A stretch of DNA of 64,000 bases, from positions 2,232,001 through 2,296,000 of the forward strand of contig NZ_CP042425.1 of NCBI RefSeq assembly GCF_008254045.1. The letters are read 5' to 3'. Below the pieces are notes generated by a model. It was not told the origin of the DNA. It was given only the letters and a program-made list of their open reading frames with translations, and ran no database searches. The DNA comes from Limnoglobus roseus (GTDB taxonomy: Bacteria; Planctomycetota; Planctomycetia; Gemmatales; Gemmataceae). Both the position numbers and the translations under genes were made by a program. This document shows positions 43,978 to 52,873 of the stretch, in pieces. Every line of letters begins with the position of its first letter. The stretch's first letter is position 1.

Positions 43978-44570
43978 TTTACGCTCACAGCGAACTTCCA
44001 CCGCGTCAGAGGAGTGCCCGCAACGACCCCTCGATGCGAGACGGCGATTCCGGCCACGGCAACCCCGGTGATTCGGCCGGCGACCTGTTCGAAGTCGATT
44101 CCGACACCGACATCGGTGACTCGAACGAGTTCGAGCCGCAAGTCGATGAGGACGAAGGGCTGTCCGGCGTGAACCGCGAGACCCTCCGTGAGTTTCGCGA
44201 GTTGCGGGAAGAGGTGGCCGACAACAACCTCTACTCCGAGGACGAGGCCGTCGATGCGACGATTTTGAGTCAGGAGCGGGAAGCGCTCGGCGACACGCGG
44301 GAAGATGACGGCGGTGTGGTGCAACCGACGTTGTCGGCCGACCATCCGCCACAAGCCGAGCCTGCGGCGAAAGTTTCCGCTCCGCTCGAAGGCTATGAGT
44401 CGCTAACGGTGAAGGCGATCACGGAACGGGCACGGGACATGCAGCCAAATGAAGTGGCGAAGCTGTTGGAGTTCGAAAAAGCCAACCGCAACCGCAAGAC
44501 GCTGGTGACGCAGTTGGAGCGCATCGCCAACGGTCGCGTGCGACCACAGCGCGAGGCGGTGGCGGAGTAA
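43974..44570 (+). CDS. acidic hypothetical protein with a helical C-terminal motif
   Basis: A 198-residue cytoplasmic-looking protein. The first 110 residues are acidic and low in complexity (DSDTDIGDSNEFEPQVDEDEG), probably disordered. The last 60 residues form a helical unit, YESLTVKAITERARDMQPNE then VAKLLEFEKANRNRKTLVTQ, which resembles the small helical hairpin often found at the C terminus of actinobacterial and planctomycete proteins (pattern L-T-V-x-E-I-x-x-R, then L-x-x-Y/F-E-x-x-N-x-N-R-K-T-L). Function unknown. Its start overlaps the AI-2E stop by 4 bp, so it is translationally coupled to the permease. A strong terminator (44597-44648) follows. Confidence 0.7.
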   Translation: MIYAHSELPPRQRSARNDPSMRDGDSGHGNPGDSAGDLFEVDSDTDIGDSNEFEPQVDEDEGLSGVNRETLREFRELREEVADNNLYSEDEAVDATILSQEREALGDTREDDGGVVQPTLSADHPPQAEPAAKVSAPLEGYESLTVKAITERARDMQPNEVAKLLEFEKANRNRKTLVTQLERIANGRVRPQREAVAE

Positions 44571-44596
44571 GGCCGCTCCCGCAATGAGTTGGATGC

Positions 44597-44648
44597 GAAG
44601 CGGGGCTGGGTGAATTGTCCACCCGCCCCGCTTCTTGCTTTTACTTTT
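44597..44648 (+). terminator. strong rho-independent terminator
   Basis: GAAGCGGGGC (44597-44606) pairs with GCCCCGCTTC (44625-44634); inside, GGGTG pairs with CACCC, making about 15 base pairs with a 7-nt loop. TTGCTTTTACTTTT follows on the plus strand. It ends the AI-2E/hypothetical operon just before the convergent S1 gene. Confidence 0.85.
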
Positions 44649-44660
44649 GGCGAATTCGCA

Positions 44661-46118
44661 TCAACCCATCTCGAACCGCACGGTGCCGCCACCGGTGCCG
44701 CCGCGGAGGTTGCCGGTCGGCTTGCGGTTGGCCATGCGGGCCGCGGCTTCCGCCTTGTCGGCTTCTTCTTCGGCCGTCAGGGCGGCGTCCTCCGCCGCTT
44801 CCTTCTCGGCCGTCATCGCCTTCAACGACAACCCGATCCGCCGCTGCTCGGTGTCGATGTTGATGATTTGAACCGTGACTTCCTGGCCCTCGCTCAGGAT
44901 GTCCCGCACGCGGCCCACACGACCCGTCGAGAGTTCGGAGATGTGAATCAGCCCTTCGATGCCGGGGGCGATCTCAACGAACGCGCCGAAGTCGGCGAGT
45001 CGCGTCACCTTGCCGGGGATGCGGGCGCCGGGGCGGTTCTCCGCGGCGAACGTGTCCCACGGGTTCGTGCCCATCGCCCGCAGGCTCAGGCCGATGCGAC
45101 GTTGTTCCGGGTCGAGGCGGATCACCTTCACTTCTACCAACTGGCCGACCTTCACCACTTCCTCGGCCGTGCCGACGCGGGAGTAGCTGAGTTCGCCGAT
45201 CGGGATAAGGCCGTCGGCCGCACCGAGGTCCACGAATGCGCCGAACGGCTTGATCGACTTGACGAGGCCCTTGTGGATGTCGCCTTCCTTGATCGTCGCC
45301 CAGAACTCGCCGGCCTTCCGCTCGCGCTCCGCTTCCTGGATCACGCGACGGCTGACGATCAGGTTCCGCTCGCTCGGTTCGAGTTCAATCACCTGCACCT
45401 TGAGCTTCTGGTTGACCAGCGTTTCCGGCTGCTCGATGCGGTACATGTCGGCCTGGCTGAGCGGCATGAACCCGCGGATGCCGTTGACCTCGACGGTGTA
45501 CCCGGTCGAGTTCTTGTTCATGCCGGTGACCTTCGCCTCGATCACCATGTTCAGCTTGACGGCCGACCAGTCGGTGACCTGCTTCGCGGCCCCTTCCTTC
45601 GTGAGCACGAGCAGGCCGTTGGCCGAGTCGTAGTGGTCCACGAGGAACTCGATCTCGTCGCCGACGTTCGGTCGTTTGCCCTCGAACTCGTCGAGCGAGA
45701 TCATCCCCTCGCTGCGGCCGCCGGGGATTTCGATGAACACGTCCTTGCCGTGGATGCTAACGACGCGGCCCTTCTTGCGGCCGTTCTCGCCCTTCGCGCC
45801 TTGCGGCTTGTCGGCATCCATCGCCTTGATGTCGGTGCCGGCGAAGGCGGCGGCCATCTCGGACTCAATGTCCAGGTCGAGGGCACGCTTGTTCGGCTTG
45901 AACTCGCCGAAAGTGCGGGGCATCGCGTCGGGCTGCGGCTTCGCCTTCGGCGGTCCGCCGCGCTGCCACTTGTCCGGGACCGGCTTGCCGCCCGGCCGCG
46001 GCGCACCGGGCTTCGGCGGCCCACCAGCGTTCGCAACAGGAGTAACGGCGGGCGTGGGCGCGGCCGGGGCGGCGGGCGTTTCGGGCTTGGGGGCGTCGGG
46101 AGTGGTTTCGGTGGACAT
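44661..46118 (-). CDS. 30S ribosomal protein S1-like, four S1 RNA-binding domains
   Basis: A 485-residue protein with four OB-fold S1 domains: the first starts at about 113 (GRVVSIHGKDVFIEIPGGRSEGMI), the second at about 200 (VIEAKVTGMNKNSTGYTVEVNGIRGFMPLSQ), the third near 280 (GLVKSIKPFGAFVDLGAADGLIPIGEL) and the fourth near 365 (GKVTRLADFGAFVEIAPGIEGLIHISEL). E. coli S1 has six, and many bacteria have four, so the number is normal. The first 65 residues form a Pro/Ala/Lys-rich, probably disordered extension. The C terminus is basic-acidic mixed and ends GGTVRFEMG. It is expected to bind mRNA on the 30S subunit. The ATG at 46118 is the only good start. It converges with the AI-2E operon terminator. 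Confidence 0.9.
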   Translation of the reverse strand: MSTETTPDAPKPETPAAPAAPTPAVTPVANAGGPPKPGAPRPGGKPVPDKWQRGGPPKAKPQPDAMPRTFGEFKPNKRALDLDIESEMAAAFAGTDIKAMDADKPQGAKGENGRKKGRVVSIHGKDVFIEIPGGRSEGMISLDEFEGKRPNVGDEIEFLVDHYDSANGLLVLTKEGAAKQVTDWSAVKLNMVIEAKVTGMNKNSTGYTVEVNGIRGFMPLSQADMYRIEQPETLVNQKLKVQVIELEPSERNLIVSRRVIQEAERERKAGEFWATIKEGDIHKGLVKSIKPFGAFVDLGAADGLIPIGELSYSRVGTAEEVVKVGQLVEVKVIRLDPEQRRIGLSLRAMGTNPWDTFAAENRPGARIPGKVTRLADFGAFVEIAPGIEGLIHISELSTGRVGRVRDILSEGQEVTVQIINIDTEQRRIGLSLKAMTAEKEAAEDAALTAEEEADKAEAAARMANRKPTGNLRGGTGGGTVRFEMG

Positions 46119-46230
46119 CGGGTTGCTCCTACAAGCGGCCGCAGTCGCGCAGGCCAGACTGATAAGTTAGTGTGCCAGCCGGGAACGACAATGGAGGGCG
46201 GCGCTTCGCGAGTTCCTACAATCTCCTCCT

Positions 46231-47223
46231 ATGTCGTCATCCCGCAAGCGGCTAAGGCTGGTCGCGCAAGCCGTCATCGCCGTCGCCATCCTCGTCGCGG
46301 TCGGTCGGTACTTCTGGAAGTTGCTCGACGATCAATCGCTGAGTACCGTGTCGTTCGGCGACCGCGGCTGGTACCTAGTGCCGGCCGGGTTGCTGTACCT
46401 GTGCGCCCACACCATCTGGGGCACCTACTGGTGGGAGTTGCTGCGATACCAGGGCGTGCGGGTGTCGTGGTTCGGCGGCGTGCGTGCGTACTTCGTCAGT
46501 CAGTTTGGGAAGTACGTGCCGGGCAAGGTGTGGGTGCTGGCCCTGCGGTGGGGGCAACTGCGGGCCGCGCCGGGGGTGTCCTGGCAATTGATCCTTCTCA
46601 CCGGGGCCTACGAGACGCTCGTCAACATGGCGGCCGGGGCAATGCTCGCGGCGGTGTTCATCACGGCGACCGGCGTCGGCGGGGAGTACGCCTCCGGGCA
46701 GTGGTGGGTCATCGCCGGCATCGCCGCCCTGCCGGTCGGATTGTTCCTGTTAGTCCGATTGGCCAACCGCGTGACGCGGATGCGGAAGGGGCCGGATGCG
46801 CAAGCCGTCGCGAACACCCCGTTGTGGTTATTGCTCGTCGGACTCTTGCAGGCCGGCGTTGGGTGGTGTCTGTTGGGGATAAGCCTCCGATTGACGGCCC
46901 TGGCGGTTGTGCCGGGGTTTCCGGCGAGCTACCCCGCCGACCTGGCGAGCGTGACGGCGTCCTACGTGGTCGGCTTCGTCATCATCGTGGCCCCCGGCGG
47001 GCTGGGGCCGCGTGAGTACGTGCTGGTGAAGTGCCTGGAGCCGCGGCTGCTGGACGTGGTCGAGAACCCCGGCGGGCAAGCCGTGGTGATCGCGCTCCTG
47101 CTGCGGCTGGTCTGGACGGGGTTCGAGGTGGCACTGGCGGGCGGGCTGTATTTGACCAGTAAGCTGCGGCGGCAGCCGGCGGTATCACCTTCTTTAGAAC
47201 CCGGTGCGAAAGCGGCGGGGTGA
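46231..47223 (+). CDS. lysylphosphatidylglycerol synthase transmembrane (YbhN/UPF0104) family protein
   Basis: A 330-residue membrane protein with about eight helices. The family pattern is seen in YLVPAGLLYLCAHTIWGTYWWELL, FGGVRAYFVSQFGKYVPGKVWVLALR (the conserved S-Q-F-G-K-Y-x-P-G-K element), TGAYETLVNMAAGAMLAA and SYVVGFVIIVAPGGLGPREYVL (the GGLGPRE element). These are the flippase-like domains of MprF without its transferase part, often coded with glycosyltransferases, as here where a GT2 gene starts 28 bp downstream. It may help transport a lipid-linked substrate. The upstream region is shared with the divergent S1 gene. Confidence 0.88.
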   Translation: MSSSRKRLRLVAQAVIAVAILVAVGRYFWKLLDDQSLSTVSFGDRGWYLVPAGLLYLCAHTIWGTYWWELLRYQGVRVSWFGGVRAYFVSQFGKYVPGKVWVLALRWGQLRAAPGVSWQLILLTGAYETLVNMAAGAMLAAVFITATGVGGEYASGQWWVIAGIAALPVGLFLLVRLANRVTRMRKGPDAQAVANTPLWLLLVGLLQAGVGWCLLGISLRLTALAVVPGFPASYPADLASVTASYVVGFVIIVAPGGLGPREYVLVKCLEPRLLDVVENPGGQAVVIALLLRLVWTGFEVALAGGLYLTSKLRRQPAVSPSLEPGAKAAG

Positions 47224-47251
47224 AGGTGTTCAGAGGGTTCGCGGAGACATC

Positions 47252-48217
47252 ATGACACGACCGGCCCCCATCCCGGATTTGCTCTCACTGGTGATCCCGG
47301 TTTACAACGAGAAAGACAGCCTTCTGACGCTACTCGCCGAGATCGACGGGGCCGTCCGCGGGGCCGGGCTGACGAACGTCGAAATCCTGTTCATCGACGA
47401 CGGCAGCCGCGACGGCTCGTGGGAGATGGTCCAACAACTCGCGGCCCAGGATACCCGCGTCCACGGCGTCCGCTTCCGGCGGAACTTCGGCAAAGCGGCG
47501 GCGCTCAACATCGGCCTGCGGCGGGCGGCCGGCGACGTGGTCATGACCCTCGACGCCGACCTGCAAGACGACCCGAAGGAAATCCCCCGCTTCATGCAGG
47601 CGGTGAAGAGTGGCACCGACGTGGTGAGCGGTTATAAGAAGGTCCGCCACGACCCGTGGCACAAGGTCTTCCCGAGCCGCGTGTTCAACTGGATGGTGTC
47701 GAAGCTCACCGGCGTGAAGCTGCACGACCACAACTGCGGCTTCAAGGCGTACCGCGGCGAGGTCATCCGCGAAGTCCGACTGTACGGCGACCTGCACCGC
47801 TACGTGCCGGTACTGGCCCACGAAGCGGGGTTCACCGTCGGTGAACTCGTCATCAACCACCGGCCGCGGAAGTTCGGGCACTCGAAATTCGGGGCGCGGC
47901 GGTTCCTGAAGGGCTTCCTCGACCTGATTTCCGTCTGGTTCCGCACGACCTTCGGCTACCGCCCGATGCACGCTTTCGGCACGCTCGCGGTGTTGCTCGG
48001 TTCCGTCGGGATCGCCCTCCATCTCTTGCTGACGTTCGTGCCGGTGGGTAACACAATCTCGAACCTGTTCGGCCTGCTGCCCGTACTGTGCTTGGTGTTC
48101 GCGGCACAGTCGGTGTTCACGGGGTTGCTGGCCGAGTACGTCCTCGCCCGTTCGACGCCGGATGACCCGTACCGCGTGGCCGAGATGACCCTCGACCCGA
48201 CGCAAAGAACGAAATGA
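47252..48217 (+). CDS. glycosyltransferase family 2, DPM1/ArnC-like
   Basis: A 321-residue family-2 glycosyltransferase. The GT-A domain has LSLVIPVYNEKDSLLTLLAEI, ILFIDDGSRDGSWEMVQQL, the nucleotide-sugar DxD in VVMTLDADLQDDPKEIPRFM (about residue 97) and the acceptor-side KLTGVKLHDHNCGFKAYR. The C terminus has two hydrophobic helices (AFGTLAVLLGSVGIALHLLL and ILFGLLPVLCLVFAAQSVFTG region), typical of enzymes that load a sugar onto polyprenyl phosphate. The start at 47252 has GGAG upstream; an upstream in-frame ATG is less likely. The stop overlaps the next start (ATGA). Confidence 0.92.
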   Translation: MTRPAPIPDLLSLVIPVYNEKDSLLTLLAEIDGAVRGAGLTNVEILFIDDGSRDGSWEMVQQLAAQDTRVHGVRFRRNFGKAAALNIGLRRAAGDVVMTLDADLQDDPKEIPRFMQAVKSGTDVVSGYKKVRHDPWHKVFPSRVFNWMVSKLTGVKLHDHNCGFKAYRGEVIREVRLYGDLHRYVPVLAHEAGFTVGELVINHRPRKFGHSKFGARRFLKGFLDLISVWFRTTFGYRPMHAFGTLAVLLGSVGIALHLLLTFVPVGNTISNLFGLLPVLCLVFAAQSVFTGLLAEYVLARSTPDDPYRVAEMTLDPTQRTK

Positions 48218-49731
48218 ATTCCGTACCCGACCCCGCCGCCCTCCGCCGGTCGATCTACCTCATCCTCACCTGGGTCGCCGTGGCCATCGCAGCGGCGAAG
48301 GTAGTCGGCGTTGAACTCGTCGTCGAGCCGAGCCGATTTCAGCCGCCGCCGGGCACGTTCGGCAGCGACCGCCCGGCGAACTTCATCCCCGCGAAGGCGT
48401 GGCCGGCCGAACGACCGGAACCGACGCCGCTGCTGAGTTCCAACGACCGCTCGCGGTGGGCGACCGTGCGGGCACTGGTGGACGACGGCACGTTCGTCAT
48501 CGGCCGGCGGCAGAGTCCGAACGCGAAGGCGCCGCCGTTCCCGGACCACGGCATCATCTTCGAAGGCGGGTGGGAAGCGGTCGACAAGGTGATGGACCCG
48601 CACACGGGGCAGTTCTACTCGACGAAGCCGCCGCTGTTCCCGGTGATGATGGCCGCCGAATACTGGGTGCTGAAGCACACGCTCGGGTGGCAGTTCAACC
48701 GCGACAAGTGGCCGATCGTGGTGACGATCCTGCTGACCGTGAACGTGCTGCCGTTCGCCGTCTACCTGATCCTGCTCGCCCGCCTGATCGAACAGTACGG
48801 CACGTCCGACTTCGCGAAGGTGTTCACGTTCGCGGCCGCGGCGTTCGGCACGTTCGTGACGACGTTCGCAGTCACGCTGAACAACCACACGCCGGCGATC
48901 TTCTGCGTGCTGTTCGCGCTCTACCCGCTTTTGCGCAAACGGCCGCCGGGTTCGAGCGAATCACCGGCAGACCTGTTCTTCAGTGGGTTCTTCGCCGGCC
49001 TGACCGCGACGTTCGAACTGCCCGCCGCCGCGTTCACGGCCGGGTTAGCGCTACCGCTGCTGATCGCCCGGCCGAAGGCGACGCTGACGTGGTTCCTGCC
49101 CGGCGTCCTGGTGCCACTCGTGGCGCTGCTGGCCTGCATGTACGCGGCGATGGGATCGTTCCTACCGGCCTATGGGGAGTTCGGCGGGCCGTGGTATAAG
49201 TTCCCCGGCAGCCACTGGAACAAACTCGACGACCCGAACTCGCGTGGCATCGACTTCAACAAGCAAGGCACGCCCATCTACGCCTTCAACCTACTGCTCG
49301 GCCACCACGGTTGGTTCAGCCTAACGCCGGTGTGGGTGCTGGGGCTGGTCGGGTTGGCGATGTCGGCGAAGTGGAACGAAGTCCGCCGCGTCTTCGCGAA
49401 ACCAACCGACGCCGTCTGGAATCCGAGGCTGCTCGCGGCGATGACGTTGGCGATCTCGGCCGTGGTGTTCGCGTTCTACCTGATGCAGACGAAGAGCTAC
49501 AACTACGGCGGCAACACCGCCGCCGCCCGGTGGTTGATCTGGCTCACGCCGCTGTGGCTGTTCGGCCTACTGGCCGGCGCGGAGCGGGTCGCGAACTCGA
49601 AGGTCGGCCGGGGAATCGCGGCAGGGTTGTTAGGCTTCTCCGTGCTGTCGGTATTCTACCCGGCGTGGAATCCGTGGCGATCGCCCTGGCTGTTGCAGTT
49701 GGCCGAAGTGTTGGACTGGGTCCACTACTGA
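48214..49731 (+). CDS. polytopic membrane protein, probable glycosyltransferase-related
   Basis: A 505-residue protein with about ten hydrophobic segments, starting with SIYLILTWVAVAIAAAKVVG. Hydrophilic N-terminal loop about 65-130 contains PLLSSNDRSRWATVRALVD and FYSTKPPLFPVMMAAEYWVL, with the Asp/Arg pattern (SNDRSRWATVRALV) seen in the first loop of GT-C-type membrane glycosyltransferases. The middle helices VFTFAAAAFGTFVTTFAVTLNNHTPAIF and the C-terminal ARWLIWLTPLWLFGLLAG fit that class, but no PMT/ArnT family assignment is secure. It overlaps the GT2 gene by 4 bp and so is co-translated with it: a dolichol/polyprenyl-P-sugar made by the GT2 enzyme could be the donor for this protein. 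Confidence 0.7.
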   Translation: MNSVPDPAALRRSIYLILTWVAVAIAAAKVVGVELVVEPSRFQPPPGTFGSDRPANFIPAKAWPAERPEPTPLLSSNDRSRWATVRALVDDGTFVIGRRQSPNAKAPPFPDHGIIFEGGWEAVDKVMDPHTGQFYSTKPPLFPVMMAAEYWVLKHTLGWQFNRDKWPIVVTILLTVNVLPFAVYLILLARLIEQYGTSDFAKVFTFAAAAFGTFVTTFAVTLNNHTPAIFCVLFALYPLLRKRPPGSSESPADLFFSGFFAGLTATFELPAAAFTAGLALPLLIARPKATLTWFLPGVLVPLVALLACMYAAMGSFLPAYGEFGGPWYKFPGSHWNKLDDPNSRGIDFNKQGTPIYAFNLLLGHHGWFSLTPVWVLGLVGLAMSAKWNEVRRVFAKPTDAVWNPRLLAAMTLAISAVVFAFYLMQTKSYNYGGNTAAARWLIWLTPLWLFGLLAGAERVANSKVGRGIAAGLLGFSVLSVFYPAWNPWRSPWLLQLAEVLDWVHY

Positions 49732-49754
49732 CCATTGACTGAGGCCCGAACGAA

Positions 49755-51677
49755 ATGGCGGACGCTGCTTCCGGTTATCTCGTCGCCCGCCTCGACGGAA
49801 GTTACGGCGACGTCCACCCGTTGGCCGCCGAGGCCCGGTACACGCTCGGCCGCGCGCCGACTAACCGCATCCCGCTCCGCGACGACATGTGCAGCCGCGA
49901 GCACGCCGAGGTCTACTGGTTCAACAACGCCTGGCACGTCCGCGACCTGAAGAGCCTGAACGGGACGTTCGTCAACGAGGAGAAGTTGGCCCGCGAGCGG
50001 AAGTTGCACGCCGAGGATCAGGTCCGCTTCGGCAACAGCCGCTTCCTCTTCCTGCACGACCTGACCGACCTGCCGACGCACCAGCCGGACCCGGGGCCGG
50101 TCACGGACATCACGATCAAGACTCGGCTCGACGACACGAAGTACATCTCACCGAAGAAGTCGGTCGGCCTGGCCCCGACGGCTGAGTTTCCCGCCAAAGC
50201 CCGGCACGTCTCGCAGGACGAGGCCGTCGCCCTGCTTTTCCGCCTCGCCACCGACACCGCGACCGCCGCGACGCCGACCGAGTTGGCGGAGATGGCCCTG
50301 AACACCCTCTTCCACGGCACGACGGCCGAAGTCGCCGCCGTCCTGGCCGTGCCCGGCGGCCGCGATTCGGAACTGATCGCTTACCGCACCCGCAACGCGA
50401 GCCAGAAGACTTACCACAAGGTGTCGAGTTTCGTCAGCCATGAGGTCGCAAAGACGCAGCAGGCGGTGCTGGCTGAAGACGTGGCCGCCGAGAAGAAGCT
50501 GAAGGACCGCGACAGTGTCAGCGAACTGAAGGCCGCGAGCCTCATCTGCGCCCCCGTCGCGGCCGACGACGAGTTGCTCGGCCTCATCCACATCTACAGC
50601 ACCACGGCCAGCCGCCGGCTGAACGCGGACGACCTGGAACTGACGCTCGCTATCGCCCGGCAGGTCGGCATCGCGTGGCAACGGCTCCGGCGCGAGGCCG
50701 GATTGACCGCCGAGGTCAAGGCGCTCAAGGACCGTTTCCACCTCGAAAGCGGACTCGTCGGCGGGAGCGGCGGCATCAAGGCTATCGAAACGCAAGTCGC
50801 TCGCGTCGCGCCGACGAAGGCGACCGTCCTCATCCGCGGCGAGAGCGGCGTCGGCAAGGAACTCGTCGCCCGTGCCGTGCACCAGTCGGGGCCGCGAAAG
50901 AGCGGCGCGTTCGTCTGCCTCAACTGTGCCGCCCTCACCGAAACGCTGCTGGAGAGTGAACTCTTCGGCCACGAGAAGGGATCGTTCACCGGCGCGACGG
51001 AACGTCTCATCGGCAAGTTCGAGTCGGCCGACGGCGGCACGATCTTCCTCGACGAGATCGGCGAGATGACCCTCGGCACGCAGGCGAAGCTCTTGCGCGT
51101 CCTCGAAGGCCAGCCGTTCGAGCGGGTCGGCGGCAACACGCCGATTCACGTGGACGTGCGCGTGGTCGCCGCCACGAACCGGCCGCTGGAAGACGCCGTG
51201 CGGGAGGGCACCTTCCGCAAGGACTTGTTCTTCCGCCTTCAGGTGGTGCAGATCGACGTGCCGCCGCTCCGCGACCGGCCGGACGACATCCCGCCGCTGG
51301 CCCTGCACTTCTTCCAGTACTACACGCGGGAAACCGGCCGCCGGCTGAAGGGTTTCTCCCCGGCCTCGATGAAGAAGCTGACCGCCTACCACTGGCCCGG
51401 CAACGTCCGCGAACTCCGGAACGCCATCGAGCGGGCCGTCGTCCTGTGCGGCGGGTCAACACTTGAGGATAGTGACATCTGGCTGTCACCCCTGGAGACC
51501 GGCCCGCGCGAGAGCACGGACGTGTACTCGCCGAAGACGCTGGACGAGGTCGAGAAGCGGCACATTGAACAAACCCTGACCCACACCGGCTGGAACAAGT
51601 CGCAGTCGGCCGACATCCTTGGCATCGAGCGGTCCACCCTCGACCGCAAGATCAAGAGTTACGGGCTGAAGAAGTAA
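49755..51677 (+). CDS. FHA and GAF domain sigma-54-dependent transcriptional activator
   Basis: A 640-residue enhancer-binding protein. An N-terminal FHA domain ([20 protein letters not shown], then SREHAEVYW and [14 protein letters not shown]) binds phosphothreonine. A GAF domain follows (about 150-315). The AAA+ domain has Walker [16 protein letters not shown] (about residue 362), the sigma-54 contact loop as GSFTGA (about 409, standard form GAFTGA), Walker [12 protein letters not shown] and sensor [14 protein letters not shown]. The Fis-type helix-turn-helix at the C terminus reads [29 protein letters not shown]. The FHA domain makes regulation by a Ser/Thr kinase likely. It could act at the candidate promoter at 10625, but this is not shown. 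It lies 23 bp after the membrane protein gene. Confidence 0.95.
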   Translation: MADAASGYLVARLDGSYGDVHPLAAEARYTLGRAPTNRIPLRDDMCSREHAEVYWFNNAWHVRDLKSLNGTFVNEEKLARERKLHAEDQVRFGNSRFLFLHDLTDLPTHQPDPGPVTDITIKTRLDDTKYISPKKSVGLAPTAEFPAKARHVSQDEAVALLFRLATDTATAATPTELAEMALNTLFHGTTAEVAAVLAVPGGRDSELIAYRTRNASQKTYHKVSSFVSHEVAKTQQAVLAEDVAAEKKLKDRDSVSELKAASLICAPVAADDELLGLIHIYSTTASRRLNADDLELTLAIARQVGIAWQRLRREAGLTAEVKALKDRFHLESGLVGGSGGIKAIETQVARVAPTKATVLIRGESGVGKELVARAVHQSGPRKSGAFVCLNCAALTETLLESELFGHEKGSFTGATERLIGKFESADGGTIFLDEIGEMTLGTQAKLLRVLEGQPFERVGGNTPIHVDVRVVAATNRPLEDAVREGTFRKDLFFRLQVVQIDVPPLRDRPDDIPPLALHFFQYYTRETGRRLKGFSPASMKKLTAYHWPGNVRELRNAIERAVVLCGGSTLEDSDIWLSPLETGPRESTDVYSPKTLDEVEKRHIEQTLTHTGWNKSQSADILGIERSTLDRKIKSYGLKK

Positions 51678-51697
51678 TCCCGCACCAGGTTCCCACC

Positions 51698-52861
51698 ATG
51701 ACGCTCAGCCGCCTCCCCCTGGGGTATTGCACCAACGTCCACCCCGCCCAAACCGTGGCCGGCGTCGTCGAAGGGCTGGACCGCTTCACGGTCCCAGTCC
51801 AACGCCGCGTCGGCCGCCCGGTCGCCGCCGGCCTCTGGTTGGCCCGCCCCGTCGTCGATGAAATCCTCGCCACCCCGGACGGCATCACCCGCCTCGCGGC
51901 CGAACTCCAACGGCGAGGGCTGACCACCTACACGCTGAACGCCTTCCCCTACGGTGACTTCCACGCCGCGCGGGTGAAGGAACAAGTTTACCGACCCGAC
52001 TGGACCACGCCGGAGCGAGAGGCGTACACGCTGCAATGTGCGGCCATCCTCGCAGGGTTACTGCCGGCCGGAGAAGATGGGTCCGTCTCGACTCTGCCCA
52101 TCGGGTTCAAGGGGTTCAATCCCCCGCCCGATTTCACGGCCGCGGCTGAGCGACTGACGGCCGTGGCGGTCGGCCTCGCCCGGTTGAAGGACGAAACCGG
52201 CCGGGCAGTGCGAATCGCCATCGAGCCGGAACCGTTCTGCCTGCTAGAAACCACCGACGAAGCTGTGGCGTTCTTCGACAAACTCTGGCAGACGGCGGCC
52301 CATCGGGGTGCCGAAACCGCCGTGCGCGAGTACATCGGCCTGTGCTACGACGTTTGCCACCAGGCGGTGCTGTTCGAGGATCAGGCCACGTCGGTGCGGG
52401 CGCTGGATCGGACCGGCATCCGCATCAACAAGGTGCAGGTGAGTTGTGCGATTCACCTCGAGCGGCCGGGAGAAAATTCGGCCGGTCGGGATGCCCTGCG
52501 GAGGTATGTCGAACCCCGGTATCTCCACCAGACCTACGCGAAACTCGAGGACGGGCGGGTGGTGAAGGCCGTGGACTTGACCGAAGGCGTCCTGGCCAAC
52601 CCTGGGGCGGAGTTCTTGGCCGCCGACGCCTGGCGGGTTCACTTCCACGTGCCCGTGAACGCCGACCGCCTGGGGCCGCTCGCCACCACGCGGCCCGACG
52701 TGAAGGCCGCCCTCGACGCCATCGCGGGGTTGAGTTACGCCCCGCACCTGGAAGTCGAGACGTACACCTGGGAGGTCATGCCGGGGGACGGCCCGCCCGA
52801 CGTGGTGGCCGGGCTGACCGCGGAAATCGAGGCGACCCAACGCATCCTGACCCCGGCGTGA
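51698..52861 (+). CDS. eboE: EboE-like metabolite traffic protein (TIM-barrel)
   Basis: A 387-residue protein of the EboE family. Recognised by LPLGYCTNVHPAQTVAGVVE at the start, LWLARPVVDEILATPDGI, YTLNAFPYGDFHAARVKEQV and EPEPFCLLETTDEAVAFF; the fold is that of xylose isomerase-like TIM barrels. In cyanobacteria the ebo genes move a metabolite precursor across the inner membrane for scytonemin synthesis; here the other ebo genes are not adjacent, so the partner genes may be elsewhere. It follows the sigma-54 activator by 20 bp and could be in the same transcript. The C terminus converges with a drug/metabolite transporter gene with an 12-bp gap. Confidence 0.8.
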   Translation: MTLSRLPLGYCTNVHPAQTVAGVVEGLDRFTVPVQRRVGRPVAAGLWLARPVVDEILATPDGITRLAAELQRRGLTTYTLNAFPYGDFHAARVKEQVYRPDWTTPEREAYTLQCAAILAGLLPAGEDGSVSTLPIGFKGFNPPPDFTAAAERLTAVAVGLARLKDETGRAVRIAIEPEPFCLLETTDEAVAFFDKLWQTAAHRGAETAVREYIGLCYDVCHQAVLFEDQATSVRALDRTGIRINKVQVSCAIHLERPGENSAGRDALRRYVEPRYLHQTYAKLEDGRVVKAVDLTEGVLANPGAEFLAADAWRVHFHVPVNADRLGPLATTRPDVKAALDAIAGLSYAPHLEVETYTWEVMPGDGPPDVVAGLTAEIEATQRILTPA

Positions 52862-52873
52862 GCCCGGCCGCGG

